From: Fimenecus sp964527585
GTDB lineage: Bacteria; Bacillota; Clostridia; Oscillospirales; Acutalibacteraceae
NCBI GenBank assembly: GCA_964527585.1
Contig: CAZGPE010000034.1
Coordinates: 1 to 9,554 of the forward strand
DNA: 9,554 bases
Reading direction: 5' to 3'
Shown here: positions 1 to 5,639 of the stretch, piece by piece
Layout of the letters: each line of letters opens with the position of its first letter
Position numbering within the stretch: position 1 is the stretch's first letter
Program-made: the position numbers and the translations under genes
Notes under the pieces: generated by a model
The model's database searches: none
Seen by the model: only the letters and a program-made list of their open reading frames with translations
Told to the model about the DNA's origin: nothing

Positions 1-503
1 TGGAAAAGAATCCAGAGCAAGACTTCCTCGGTAGTGTGTATATGGCTCTTGAACTTGGCAACCAGAAAGCGGGACAGTTTTTTACGCCTTATGATGTATG
101 TCAATGTATGGCTAAAATCACAATCGGCGACTTACTGCCGCAAATTAAAGAACGCGGTTATATAACAATAAATGACTGCGCTTGCGGCGCGGGTGCTACG
201 CTTATTGCAGGAATTCACGCAGCCCGTGAGAGCCTTGAAAAAGAGGGCTTAAACTGGCAGCACCATGTACTCGTCACCGCGCAGGATATTGACTTTACTA
301 CCGCGCTGATGTGTTATATTCAACTATCCTTGCTCGGTTGCGCGACCTATATCAAAATAGGAAACACTTTAACCGACCCTATGACTCCCAGTGACTCAAA
401 AGAAAACTACTGGTATAGTCCTATGTACTTTATGGACCCGTGGGCTACACGGCGAATTATTGCATGGCTTACCGGCTTGACAGGAGGCAAAGATAATGAA
501 TAA
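1..503 (+). CDS. N-6 adenine DNA methylase-like protein of a mobile element, 5' partial
   Basis: The reading frame is open from the window edge (first full codon at base 3) to TAA at 501-503, so the true start lies upstream; 167 residues are visible. It resembles the HsdM-like N-6 adenine methyltransferases carried by Firmicute prophages and conjugative elements. Visible marks are GQFFTPYDV, the usual lead-in of HsdM-type enzymes, then the SAM-binding motif I DCACGAGATL, and AQDID, where the family binds the adenosyl part of SAM. The catalytic [DN]PP[YF] motif expected after motif I is not present; the chain ends in a tryptophan-rich tail about 85 residues later. It may therefore bind SAM without methylating, or act with another subunit. 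An AGGAGG at 482-487, inside its last codons, serves the next reading frame. Family is fairly sure, activity uncertain. Confidence 0.75.
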   Translation, partial: EKNPEQDFLGSVYMALELGNQKAGQFFTPYDVCQCMAKITIGDLLPQIKERGYITINDCACGAGATLIAGIHAARESLEKEGLNWQHHVLVTAQDIDFTTALMCYIQLSLLGCATYIKIGNTLTDPMTPSDSKENYWYSPMYFMDPWATRRIIAWLTGLTGGKDNE

Positions 504-698
504 GACTTTTACGCTTGACGAGGTCGCCCAGATTTTGACCGATATGTTTGACGATTATTGCGCCTGCAATTATAACGGCAATGACGAATGGCTACACAGA
601 AGTGTAAATACGGTATGACAGACTGCCCCGACCCGCCAGACCATTTAGGCTGCTGGAAAGAATATTTACTACACATAAAGGAGAGTGATACAAAATGA
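496..698 (+). pseudogene. Small cysteine-rich element protein, apparently frameshifted
   Basis: No name can be given. An ATG at 496, with AGGAGG 8 bases before it and overlapping the methylase stop, opens a 40-residue frame (MNKTFTLDEVAQIL...) that stops at 616-618. From about base 594 the +1 frame reads QKCKYGMTDCPDPPDHLGC and ends at TGA 696-698. The two parts together make one coherent acidic protein of about 66 residues with cysteines in DYCAC, KCKY and a C-x9-C near the end, a pattern like small metal-binding proteins of Firmicute phages and conjugative elements (from memory, not searched). Restoring one C in the run CTACACAG (about 592-599) would read WLPQKCKY and fuse the frames, so a one-base deletion is the simplest explanation. 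Alternatives are two separate mini-genes (496-618 and 615-698, overlapping by 4 bases as ATGA), or a sequencing error. The final TGA overlaps the ATG of the next gene. Confidence 0.6.
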
Positions 699-925
699 GC
701 TTGAAAGAACAGCGTCAAAAGAAGGGCATGACCCTTCAAGAGCTCGCCGGTAAAAGCGGCGTGCACTATGTAAAAATTCATCAGATAGAAAGCGGCAGAA
801 TTAAGGCCGAGAATATGATTCTCAAGAACGGCCTTAAGCTGTCGGACGCCCTTGACTGCCACCCGAGAGACTTGCTTGACAAGTGGCCGCTTGATGAGGA
901 CGAGAAAACCGGCGGAAACCGTTAG
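695..925 (+). CDS. Small XRE-family helix-turn-helix regulator
   Basis: The 76-residue protein is almost entirely one lambda-repressor/Cro-type HTH domain (about residues 4-62). LKEQRQKKGMTLQELAGKSG forms the first helices and the turn, and VHYVKIHQIESGR matches the recognition helix plus the conserved I-E-x-G-x element. LSDALDCHPRDLL matches the usual closing helix, followed by a short charged tail. There is no dimerisation or peptidase domain, so it is probably a small DNA-binding repressor or activator of element genes. The ATG at 695 is chosen because AAAGGAGA lies at about 677-684 and because it overlaps the preceding stop as ATGA, indicating translational coupling to the frames before it. 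An inverted repeat about 15 bases after its stop, before the protease gene, is a natural candidate binding site, although that is inference. Confidence 0.85.
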   Translation: MSLKEQRQKKGMTLQELAGKSGVHYVKIHQIESGRIKAENMILKNGLKLSDALDCHPRDLLDKWPLDEDEKTGGNR

Positions 926-940
926 AAGCGCATAGCAAAA

Positions 941-984
941 TTGCTTAAACTCCGTTAGTTTTGTCGGCATACAAATTTAAGCAA
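941..984. repeat. 9-bp inverted repeat over the protease promoter (candidate operator)
   Basis: TTGCTTAAA at 941-949 and its exact reverse complement TTTAAGCAA at 976-984 are separated by 26 bases. The right arm ends 6 bases before the TATAAT at 991-996, so it occupies the -35/spacer zone. A position just after a HTH gene and over the next promoter suggests an operator, although a transcript stem cannot be excluded. Confidence 0.5.
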
Positions 985-990
985 ACACGC

Positions 991-996
991 TATAAT
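991..996 (+). promoter_or_regulatory. TATAAT -10 box of the SprT-like gene
   Basis: A perfect TATAAT lies 47 bases before the protease ATG, in the 117-base gap after the HTH gene. At 16-18 bases upstream no good TTGACA match is found (about CATACA at 968-973), so the promoter may be weak or activator-dependent. The TTGTCG at 961-966 is 24 bases away, too far for a sigma-A pair. Confidence 0.55.
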
Positions 997-1042
997 ATTA
1001 AATGTAAGGTACATGAGACCAAAATAAACGGAGGTACTTAAA

Positions 1043-1795
1043 ATGAAATACGTACATGTAACAAAAGGAACAACCGCAACAATGCCTGAGCCTAACGTCC
1101 TCGTAATTGATGGCACAAACGAACGCCTTGAGGTCAGCGACATCACGCTGCGCCGTTGGTGGAAAGCCGTTGAGGAGGACAAGCCCTCTGCAAGCGAGCC
1201 TATGAAAATGAGCGAGACTATTACCGCTCTTGAGGTCCTGTTTGACAAGCTCAACGGAATTTACTTTGAAGGTAAACTGCCGAAGCCCGTTATTACGGTG
1301 CAGTCCTCGCCTAAAGCTTACGGCCATTGCACAACAAAGCAAATTTGGCAATCCGATGATTCTGCTATGTACGAGATTAACCTCGGTGCAGAGTTTATCA
1401 ACAGACCTATGGCGAACACCGCCGCAACTCTCTGTCATGAGATGGTACACCTTTACTGCCTCGTCAACGAGATTCAGGGCACCTGCCAGAAAGGTCGCTA
1501 TCATAATAAAACCTTTAAGACTGAGGCAGAAGCCCGCGACCTGCAAATCGATTATGACCGTGCAATCGGTTATTCGATTACCAGCCCGACAGAGGCTTTT
1601 ACGGACAAGCTCAGAGAGAGCGGTTTTGACATGAGCATTAGATTCGCCCGCGTTACTCCTCAAAAGAAGGCAAGCTCTGACCGCGAGAAACCTCACAAGT
1701 ACGTATGCCCTATTTGCGGTCAGGAAGTAAAGAGCACCGCGGACCTCAAAATCAAGTGCGCAATCTGCGACGTTGACATGGAAAAAGTCAACTGA
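1043..1795 (+). CDS. SprT-like zinc metalloprotease domain protein with C-terminal zinc ribbon
   Basis: The 250-residue protein carries a gluzincin core of the SprT/SprT-like family. TALEVLFDKLNGIYFEGKLP (about 61-80) is the usual entry helix. KAYGHC (91-96) precedes an IWQSDDSAMYEINLG strand. CHEMVH gives zinc ligands His132 and His136 with catalytic Glu133, and His154 in RYHNKTF is the likely third ligand. At the C-terminus C222-x2-C225 and C239-x2-C242 make a zinc ribbon, as in many SprT proteins. The first 55 residues are not recognised; they end in a charged linker. The family includes Spartan, which degrades DNA-protein crosslinks; the bacterial and mobile-element members have no settled role, so DNA repair or removal of bound proteins during element transfer is only inference. 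ATG 1043 follows GGAGG at 1030-1034. It is the last gene of the element before the ssrA junction. Confidence 0.85.
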   Translation: MKYVHVTKGTTATMPEPNVLVIDGTNERLEVSDITLRRWWKAVEEDKPSASEPMKMSETITALEVLFDKLNGIYFEGKLPKPVITVQSSPKAYGHCTTKQIWQSDDSAMYEINLGAEFINRPMANTAATLCHEMVHLYCLVNEIQGTCQKGRYHNKTFKTEAEARDLQIDYDRAIGYSITSPTEAFTDKLRESGFDMSIRFARVTPQKKASSDREKPHKYVCPICGQEVKSTADLKIKCAICDVDMEKVN

Positions 1796-1804
1796 AAAAC
1801 GCCT

Positions 1805-1834
1805 CCTCGCTGCTCGTAGTTGCGAGCAGCGAGG
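1805..1834. repeat. Perfect 12-bp hairpin after the protease gene
   Basis: CCTCGCTGCTCG (1805-1816) and its exact reverse complement (1823-1834) flank the 6-base loop TAGTTG, starting 10 bases after the protease stop. The stem is very GC-rich, but the following bases are ACAGCAGCAG with no T-run on either strand, so it is not a standard intrinsic terminator. It could protect the mRNA 3' end or be a protein-recognition hairpin of the element. Confidence 0.7.
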
Positions 1835-1872
1835 ACAGCAGCAGACTTGGCAGCGCTAAGCGCTATTACTTG

Positions 1873-1962
1873 CAGCAGAATCAGCAGCAATCAGCAGGAA
1901 ACCGCTGCTCAAAAAAGCCTTTGTTTACAAGGCTTTAGAAGCTAAATCAGCAGAATCAGCAG
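1873..1962. repeat. Repeated CAGCAG units with a 15-bp exact direct repeat
   Basis: CAGCAGAATCAGCAG occurs identically at 1873-1887 and 1948-1962. Between and around them are further partial units: CAATCAGCAG at 1888-1897, an inverted GCTGCT at about 1904-1909 and CAGCAGCAG at about 1836-1844. The units are spaced irregularly, unlike a CRISPR. No reading frame with a start and ribosome site covers them. They look like binding-site repeats. Confidence 0.6.
1914..1936 (-). terminator. Intrinsic terminator facing leftward
   Basis: AAAGCCTT (1914-1921) pairs with AAGGCTTT (1929-1936) around a 7-base loop. Read on the - strand the stem is followed by six T (complement of 1911-1916). On the + strand only three T follow, so it acts better against leftward transcription coming from ssrA, and weakly if at all on the protease transcript. 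Confidence 0.5.
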
Positions 1963-2070
1963 TTTTTTCTTATAAAAATAAAAAATGTATGTTTAGAGAA
2001 TAAAAGGTATATAAAAATTCTCAAAACAAGCAAATAAAAATTATATAAGAATTTTCTGCTGTTCTGCTGA
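1947..2070. repeat. Inverted CAGCAG arms flanking an AT-rich core
   Basis: TCAGCAGAATCAGCAG (1947-1962) faces CTGCTGTTCTGCTGA (2056-2070); the arms are complementary except for one extra T on the left. After a short mismatch the similarity continues inward (TTCTTATA at 1968-1975 against TATAAGAA at about 2045-2052). The enclosed bases, about 1963-2055, are almost entirely A and T with no gene. The layout resembles a protein-bound replication, transfer or recombination site; which one cannot be decided from the sequence. Confidence 0.5.
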
Positions 2071-2080
2071 CAAAGAAAAA

Positions 2081-2102
2081 AGCCCGCCGATTAAAGCGGG
2101 CT
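2081..2102 (-). terminator. Intrinsic terminator downstream of ssrA
   Basis: AGCCCGC (2081-2087) and GCGGGCT (2096-2102) form a perfect 7-bp GC-rich stem with an 8-base loop. On the - strand it is followed by six T (complement of 2075-2080), the form of a rho-independent terminator for leftward transcription. It lies about 80 bases beyond the tmRNA 3' end; if the element joins at the ssrA end, this terminator belongs to the element and stops ssrA transcription from entering it. A second small stem, CTCGT/ACGAG at 2101-2113, abuts it. Confidence 0.75.
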
Positions 2103-2179
2103 CGTAAGACGAGACGCCAGCACGAATCCGTAAGGCAGAACGATGAGCTCTGCTTTAGGTGTTCGACCAGCGATTAAAT
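2103..2179. other. Gene-free spacer between the terminator and ssrA
   Basis: These bases hold no recognisable gene. They complete the gene-free stretch 1796-2179, whose other contents (hairpin, CAGCAG repeats, AT-rich core, terminators) are listed separately. The junction of element and chromosome is expected at or just inside its right edge, but the exact base cannot be seen because the second attachment copy is outside the window. Confidence 0.5.
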
Positions 2180-2527
2180 TGGTGGAGTCGAGGGGAATCG
2201 AACCCCTGTCCGAAACATCATCATCAAGACTTTCTCCGAGTGCAGTCGGTGTTTAATTTCCTACGGCAGACGGTACAGAGACAAACCGTCTGCCGAGTAG
2301 CTTCATTAAATCATGACATTTCTCAAAGCTTTGAAATGTTCACATTCACCGCTGAGTGACGCCTTATTCCGAGTCGCGGTACTCTCGGATAAGACGGCTA
2401 CCTTTAATTAGGCAGCGTAAGCTAAATTATCGTTAGCGTTTAATTTTAAAGTTACAGTTTTGAAGAGATTCTGCTACTCTACTCGCTTATCTTGCCTCAA
2501 ACACCCCGTCGAAACCTTTACGACCCC
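2180..2527 (-). ncRNA. ssrA: tmRNA (transfer-messenger RNA)
   Basis: The 348-base RNA rescues stalled ribosomes: alanine-charged tmRNA with SmpB enters the empty A site and adds a degradation tag. The 5' end GGGGTCGTAAAGG (from 2527 leftward) and GTTTCGACGGGG are the family signature. The 3' end GGTTCGATTCCCCTCGACTC-CACCA (leftward to 2180) is the T-arm, acceptor strand and encoded CCA. Acceptor GGGGTCG pairs with CGACTCC with one G-T pair. The tag frame at 2437-2408 reads ANDNLAYAA and stop. The length is typical of one-piece bacterial tmRNA. A promoter lies just upstream (2544-2572), and a terminator at 2081-2102 is downstream. The 3' end is a common integration site, and the DNA to its left is of element type, so the T-arm/acceptor end probably serves as the attachment core while still encoding a complete RNA. 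Confidence 0.97.
2408..2437 (-). other. tmRNA proteolysis-tag reading frame
   Basis: Read leftward from 2437, ten codons GCT AAC GAT AAT TTA GCT TAC GCT GCC TAA encode ANDNLAYAA plus stop. The A-x-D-N start and the C-terminal AA are typical of ssrA tags recognised by ClpXP-type proteases. The resume codon is taken as GCT by analogy with other tmRNAs. Confidence 0.9.
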
Positions 2528-2543
2528 ATATTAGATGGCTTTT

Positions 2544-2572
2544 ATTTTAACATACGGAAAAACTTTTTTCAA
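2544..2572 (-). promoter_or_regulatory. Sigma-A-type promoter of ssrA
   Basis: On the - strand TTGAAA (2572-2567) and TAAAAT (2549-2544) are separated by exactly 17 bases, close to the TTGACA/TATAAT consensus. The -10 box ends 16 bases before the mature 5' end, leaving a short leader that RNase P would remove. Confidence 0.75.
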
Positions 2573-2655
2573 GTATTATTGACGAATTTTATGTAAAAAA
2601 ATCAAGTCACCCAAAATATAAACAGAATTAAAACGGCAAGAAAATCATTTAAAAT

Positions 2656-3375
2656 TTATAAACTCTTAAGATATTTGATTTCTTGCTTTGTCAGGGGACG
2701 CCAATGGCCGCTTTTTAATGTGCCGAGTTCCAGCTGACCAAAAGAAATGCGTTTCAGTCTCGATACAAACAGATCTACCTGTTCGCACATTTTTCTGATC
2801 TGTCGATTTCTGCCTTCGTGTATTACAAAACGCAAAATCTGATTTTCGCCCGTATCCGACATCACACTTACTTTAGCGGGAGAAATTCTGTAACCGTCGA
2901 TTGTCATAGGACGGTTGAGCCGTTCTATTTGTTCTGGAGTTGCTTTGCCGCGTATTCTGACAAGGTATTCTTTTTCAACTTCGTTTTTAGGGTGAAGAAG
3001 TTTATTTGTAAGTTCCCCGTCATTTGTAAAAAGTAAAAGTCCGTCTGAATTTAAATCGAGTCTTCCTATCGGATAAATTCTGAAAGGCACATCGGAAACA
3101 AGTTCGGCTACACATTGTCTGCCTTTTTCATCGGAAAGGGTAGAAACATATCCGCGTGGTTTGTTTAGCATTATATAGCATAAAGCGTCGGTCTTTTCAA
3201 CAAGTTTGCCCATATACTCCACACAGTCGGTATCGGGATCGATTTTTTGACCGATATTTGCCGCTTTTCCGTTGACGGTAATTCTTCCTTTCAAAATTTC
3301 TTCTTCGGCTTTTCTCCGTGACATCGTTCCACATTCGGAAAGATACTTTTGAATCCTTATATTTTTTTCGTCCAT
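2656..3375 (-). CDS. rluB: RsuA/RluB-family rRNA pseudouridine synthase
   Basis: The 239-residue enzyme isomerises a uridine in ribosomal RNA, for RluB in the peptidyl-transferase part of 23S rRNA. An S4 RNA-binding domain covers about residues 4-50 (IRIQKYLSECGTMSRRKAEE ... GRITVNG). The catalytic domain carries the family motif GRLDLNSDGLLLFTNDGEL with catalytic Asp107, then KEYLV, and the C-terminal HEGRNRQIRKM (about 186-196) and RI-x-FG motifs. RsuA (16S) and RluB share this layout; RluB is preferred because the B. subtilis homologue sits near scpAB and dacB in a similar cluster. ATG 3375 has AAGGA at 3387-3383, overlapping the stop of dacF 10 bases upstream, so it is the last gene of the operon. 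No clear terminator follows before the ssrA promoter. Confidence 0.88.
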   Translation of the reverse strand: MDEKNIRIQKYLSECGTMSRRKAEEEILKGRITVNGKAANIGQKIDPDTDCVEYMGKLVEKTDALCYIMLNKPRGYVSTLSDEKGRQCVAELVSDVPFRIYPIGRLDLNSDGLLLFTNDGELTNKLLHPKNEVEKEYLVRIRGKATPEQIERLNRPMTIDGYRISPAKVSVMSDTGENQILRFVIHEGRNRQIRKMCEQVDLFVSRLKRISFGQLELGTLKSGHWRPLTKQEIKYLKSL

Positions 3376-3385
3376 AAATTAATCC

Positions 3386-4564
3386 TTATTTTCCTGTAAT
3401 TATATTCCAAATCTTTCTGAAAAAATTTTGTTTTTGATTTTGTTTTTCCACTTTTTGAACCGGATAAAGTTCAATTGACGCAAGCTCTTTTCCGTTGTAA
3501 TAAAAAACCGCTTTCCCGACCGCTTTGTCCGTGTCGCTTACCGGAGCATACACGAATTTCGGAGCTTCTACCGTTTGCTGTATGCTTTTCGAGCTTCTTA
3601 CAGAAACATCAATGACATCGCGATTTGAAAGTGTAATGCTTTTTTCCTTGCCTCCGACAACCGGAACTTCGATACTGATTTTGCCGACATCTGCCAGTCG
3701 GACTCTTGAATACAAAGTAAATGCATATTCAACTATATTTTTGTGATCTTCCCAATCGTTCGGATCATTAAGCGTAACCGTGATAAGTTGAACTCCGTCC
3801 TTTTCGCAAAGCGTAACAAGACACCGCCCCGCCGATTTTGTAAATCCCGTTTTTCCCCCGATGCACGGCTCGAATGTCTTCAAAAGTTTATTGTGATTTG
3901 ACAGAAATCTGTATTCGTTTCCGTTTCCCGTTTCCATTTTATAGGTCTTTGTGGATACAATTTCTCTCAAGGTTTCGTTTTTCATCGCTTCGCGGAAAAG
4001 AAGTGCCATATCGGCTGCCGTTGAATAATGTGCCGGATCTTCAAGCCCATGAGGATTTGTAAAATGAGAATTTTTCATTCCTATTTCTTCGGCTCTTGAG
4101 TTCATAAGCACTGCGAAATCTTCCGTACTGCCGGCAACAGTCCTTGCGAGGCATACAGCCGCATCATTCGCCGATTCGAGCATAAGTGCATAAAGAAGGT
4201 CTTTAACCGTTGTTTTTTCGCCTTTGTAGAGATTTACGGAAGAACCTTCTATTCCGCAGGACTGAGCATCGACTGTAATTTCAAGATTAATGTCGGCGAT
4301 ATTTTCTACAACTATAAGTGCCGTCATTATCTTGGTAGTGCTTGCGACGGGCAACGGAAGCACTTCATCTTTGGCAAAGAGAGTTTCTCCCGTAAGAGCA
4401 TCGATTACCGCATAACTTTGTGCCGAAAGAGTCGGACATGAGCTTTGTGCGGCGGAAATTTTTTGTTCTTCTTCACGGGTATAATAAGTTCCGTCTGCAA
4501 AAGCTGCAGGTGACAAGAGAAAAATCAATGCCATAAAAATAGATAAAAGGCTGTGTTTTTTCAC
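3386..4564 (-). CDS. dacF: D-alanyl-D-alanine carboxypeptidase (DacF-type low-molecular-weight PBP)
   Basis: This 392-residue penicillin-binding protein trims the terminal D-Ala from peptidoglycan pentapeptides outside the membrane. A signal peptide (basic MKKH, hydrophobic 5-20, AFA cleavage after residue 23) leads to a serine-type transpeptidase-fold domain with all three motifs: S75-T-T-K78 (nucleophile Ser75), S131-A-N133 and K238-T-G240. A beta-rich PBP5 C-terminal domain follows (about 290-370), and the last residues FFRKIWNIITGK form a likely amphipathic membrane anchor. The start is GTG (4564-4562), with AGGAG at about 4576-4572. A 9-bp hairpin lies immediately before that site. The neighbour ytfJ and the sporulation context suggest a DacF-like role in spore cortex or forespore wall, but a vegetative DacA role is possible; the exact paralogue is not certain. 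Confidence 0.88.
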   Translation of the reverse strand: MKKHSLLSIFMALIFLLSPAAFADGTYYTREEEQKISAAQSSCPTLSAQSYAVIDALTGETLFAKDEVLPLPVASTTKIMTALIVVENIADINLEITVDAQSCGIEGSSVNLYKGEKTTVKDLLYALMLESANDAAVCLARTVAGSTEDFAVLMNSRAEEIGMKNSHFTNPHGLEDPAHYSTAADMALLFREAMKNETLREIVSTKTYKMETGNGNEYRFLSNHNKLLKTFEPCIGGKTGFTKSAGRCLVTLCEKDGVQLITVTLNDPNDWEDHKNIVEYAFTLYSRVRLADVGKISIEVPVVGGKEKSITLSNRDVIDVSVRSSKSIQQTVEAPKFVYAPVSDTDKAVGKAVFYYNGKELASIELYPVQKVEKQNQKQNFFRKIWNIITGK

Positions 4565-4577
4565 AAATATTCTCCTA

Positions 4578-4610
4578 ACATCATATACTTTTATTCAAAT
4601 AATATGATGT
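4578..4610 (-). repeat. Hairpin in the ytfJ-dacF gap, next to the dacF ribosome site
   Basis: ACATCATAT (4578-4586) and ATATGATGT (4602-4610) form a perfect 9-bp inverted repeat with a 15-base loop. In leftward mRNA it begins about 11 bases after the ytfJ stop and ends one base before TAGGAGA, the dacF ribosome site. No T-run follows, so it is unlikely to terminate. It could tune dacF translation, mark an RNA processing site, or be an operator. Confidence 0.55.
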
Positions 4611-4621
4611 GCGGGAAAATT

Positions 4622-5038
4622 TTATTCTTTTGATTCCTTTTTTTCGTCGGTTTCTTTTCCTTTATGCTTTTTGAGACTGTCTTTAACCTTATTGAAAATA
4701 TCCGGAGCTTTTGTAATTAAGTCGGATACTGCGTCACCGGAAGAATCTTTGTTGATGTTAAGAATTTCCACTCCGCTGTCACGGATAACGAGAAATGCAA
4801 TGGGAGATACGGACATACCTGCTCCGTTTCCTCCGCCAAAATGTTTATCGGCGTTTTTCTTGCTGTCAAAATCTACACCTCCGGAAGTAAATCCGACAGA
4901 GACTTTTGACACGGGTATTATAACCGTGTTTTCAAGAACATGAATCGGTTCTCCGATAATCGTATCGGTACTCATGACCTTTTTTAAATTTTCGAGAGTG
5001 GAGTCGATGACCTGTTTTAACGGCATATCGTTAATCAT
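4622..5038 (-). CDS. ytfJ: GerW/YtfJ-family sporulation protein
   Basis: The 138-residue protein matches the YtfJ (GerW) family, needed in Bacillus for normal spore germination and found in most endospore formers and some other Firmicutes. Marks are the helical start PLKQVIDSTLENLKKVMSTD, GEPIHVLENTVIIPVSKVSVGFTSGG, the glycine-rich GGGNGAGMSVSPIAFLVI and the VEILNI strand. These are followed by an amphipathic segment and a highly charged lysine/glutamate tail. There is no signal peptide or membrane segment, as usual for the family. Its ATG overlaps the stop of the upstream DUF2953 gene by 8 bases. The ytfI-ytfJ pair is conserved in Bacillus, supporting a shared process. The biochemical function is unknown. 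This is the strongest sign in the window that the host sporulates or descends from sporulators. Confidence 0.9.
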   Translation of the reverse strand: MINDMPLKQVIDSTLENLKKVMSTDTIIGEPIHVLENTVIIPVSKVSVGFTSGGVDFDSKKNADKHFGGGNGAGMSVSPIAFLVIRDSGVEILNINKDSSGDAVSDLITKAPDIFNKVKDSLKKHKGKETDEKKESKE

Positions 5039-5639
5039 TTTTTTGACCTACCTTTCCTTTCATAAAAAACGGCATCAAATGTGTTATGGCAATTAATAAA
5101 CGAATCGGTTTTATTCTCAAAACAAACTTCATCTGCATTTGAATTTCATCACTTGTGAAATCCGGAAAAATCCTGACTTCTTTGTCACAGCGTTTTACTT
5201 TCATGTTGTATGACAAAAATTCAAGAAAAGACCAAACCGCTCCTGACAAAATCCCGTAAAGGCGTGCGGTTTGAGCGGCGTCATCGGAAGCGACTTTTAT
5301 ATATATACGGCACACTTTCAAACGGACATTACAGCAAAATTCGTTAATGACAGCTTTAATAAGCTTTGAAAAATATTTAATCAGACGCAAAGCATGCTCA
5401 GGTGTTATTTTCTTTTTTCTCTGTGCCTTCTTCAATTCATCGGCTTCTTTTCCGAGCGAGTGAGAGTCGGAATATTTTTGCACGAGAGACGCACCGTCAA
5501 AAGTAAGAAATAAAATTCTTATTTTTACTTCCGCTTTTACATTAGGATAAGAGTTGAAGGTAAATACAAGATTTACATTCAAAAAAAGCAGAAATAAAAC
5601 GATTAGAACAAGTGCCGATATTACATAAATCACTGTCAT
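5031..5639 (-). CDS. ytfI: DUF2953 (YtfI-like) membrane-anchored protein
   Basis: The 202-residue protein begins with one hydrophobic helix (about residues 3-25, VIYVISALVLIVLFLLFLNV), then beta-rich segments (VKAEVKIRILFLTF), a lysine-rich hydrophilic stretch (about 60-85), and a second conserved part with VRLKVCRIYIKVASDDAAQTARLYGILSGAVW. That ending, with D-x-A-x-TA-x-YG, is typical of the DUF2953 family, followed by IFPDFTSDEIQMQMKFVLRIKPI and a possible second membrane segment. The role is unknown; in Bacillus it is paired with ytfJ, as here. The ATG overlaps the scpB stop as ATGA (5636-5639), implying translational coupling. The family call is firm from context and motifs; the symbol is by analogy. 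Confidence 0.8.
   Translation of the reverse strand: MTVIYVISALVLIVLFLLFLNVNLVFTFNSYPNVKAEVKIRILFLTFDGASLVQKYSDSHSLGKEADELKKAQRKKKITPEHALRLIKYFSKLIKAVINEFCCNVRLKVCRIYIKVASDDAAQTARLYGILSGAVWSFLEFLSYNMKVKRCDKEVRIFPDFTSDEIQMQMKFVLRIKPIRLLIAITHLMPFFMKGKVGQKND

Noticed and set aside
961..966. TTGTCG as -35 box for the SprT-like gene
   Set aside because: It is 24 bases from TATAAT, too far for a sigma-A promoter.
509..970. 153-residue - strand frame
   Set aside because: It is the shadow of the XRE gene and the small frames before it; no family features.
998..1696. 232-residue - strand frame
   Set aside because: It is antisense to the SprT-like gene, which has a clear catalytic motif, ribosome site and promoter.
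1836..1962. CRISPR array from the CAGCAG repeats
   Set aside because: Units are too short, irregularly spaced and partly inverted; no spacers and no cas genes.
2159..2359. 66-residue + strand reading frame with WSRGESNPCP
   Set aside because: It is the well-known spurious translation antisense to the tmRNA/tRNA-like 3' end; no ribosome site.
2573..2655. Terminator between rluB and ssrA
   Set aside because: The stretch is AT-rich with T-runs but I find no stable stem before them.
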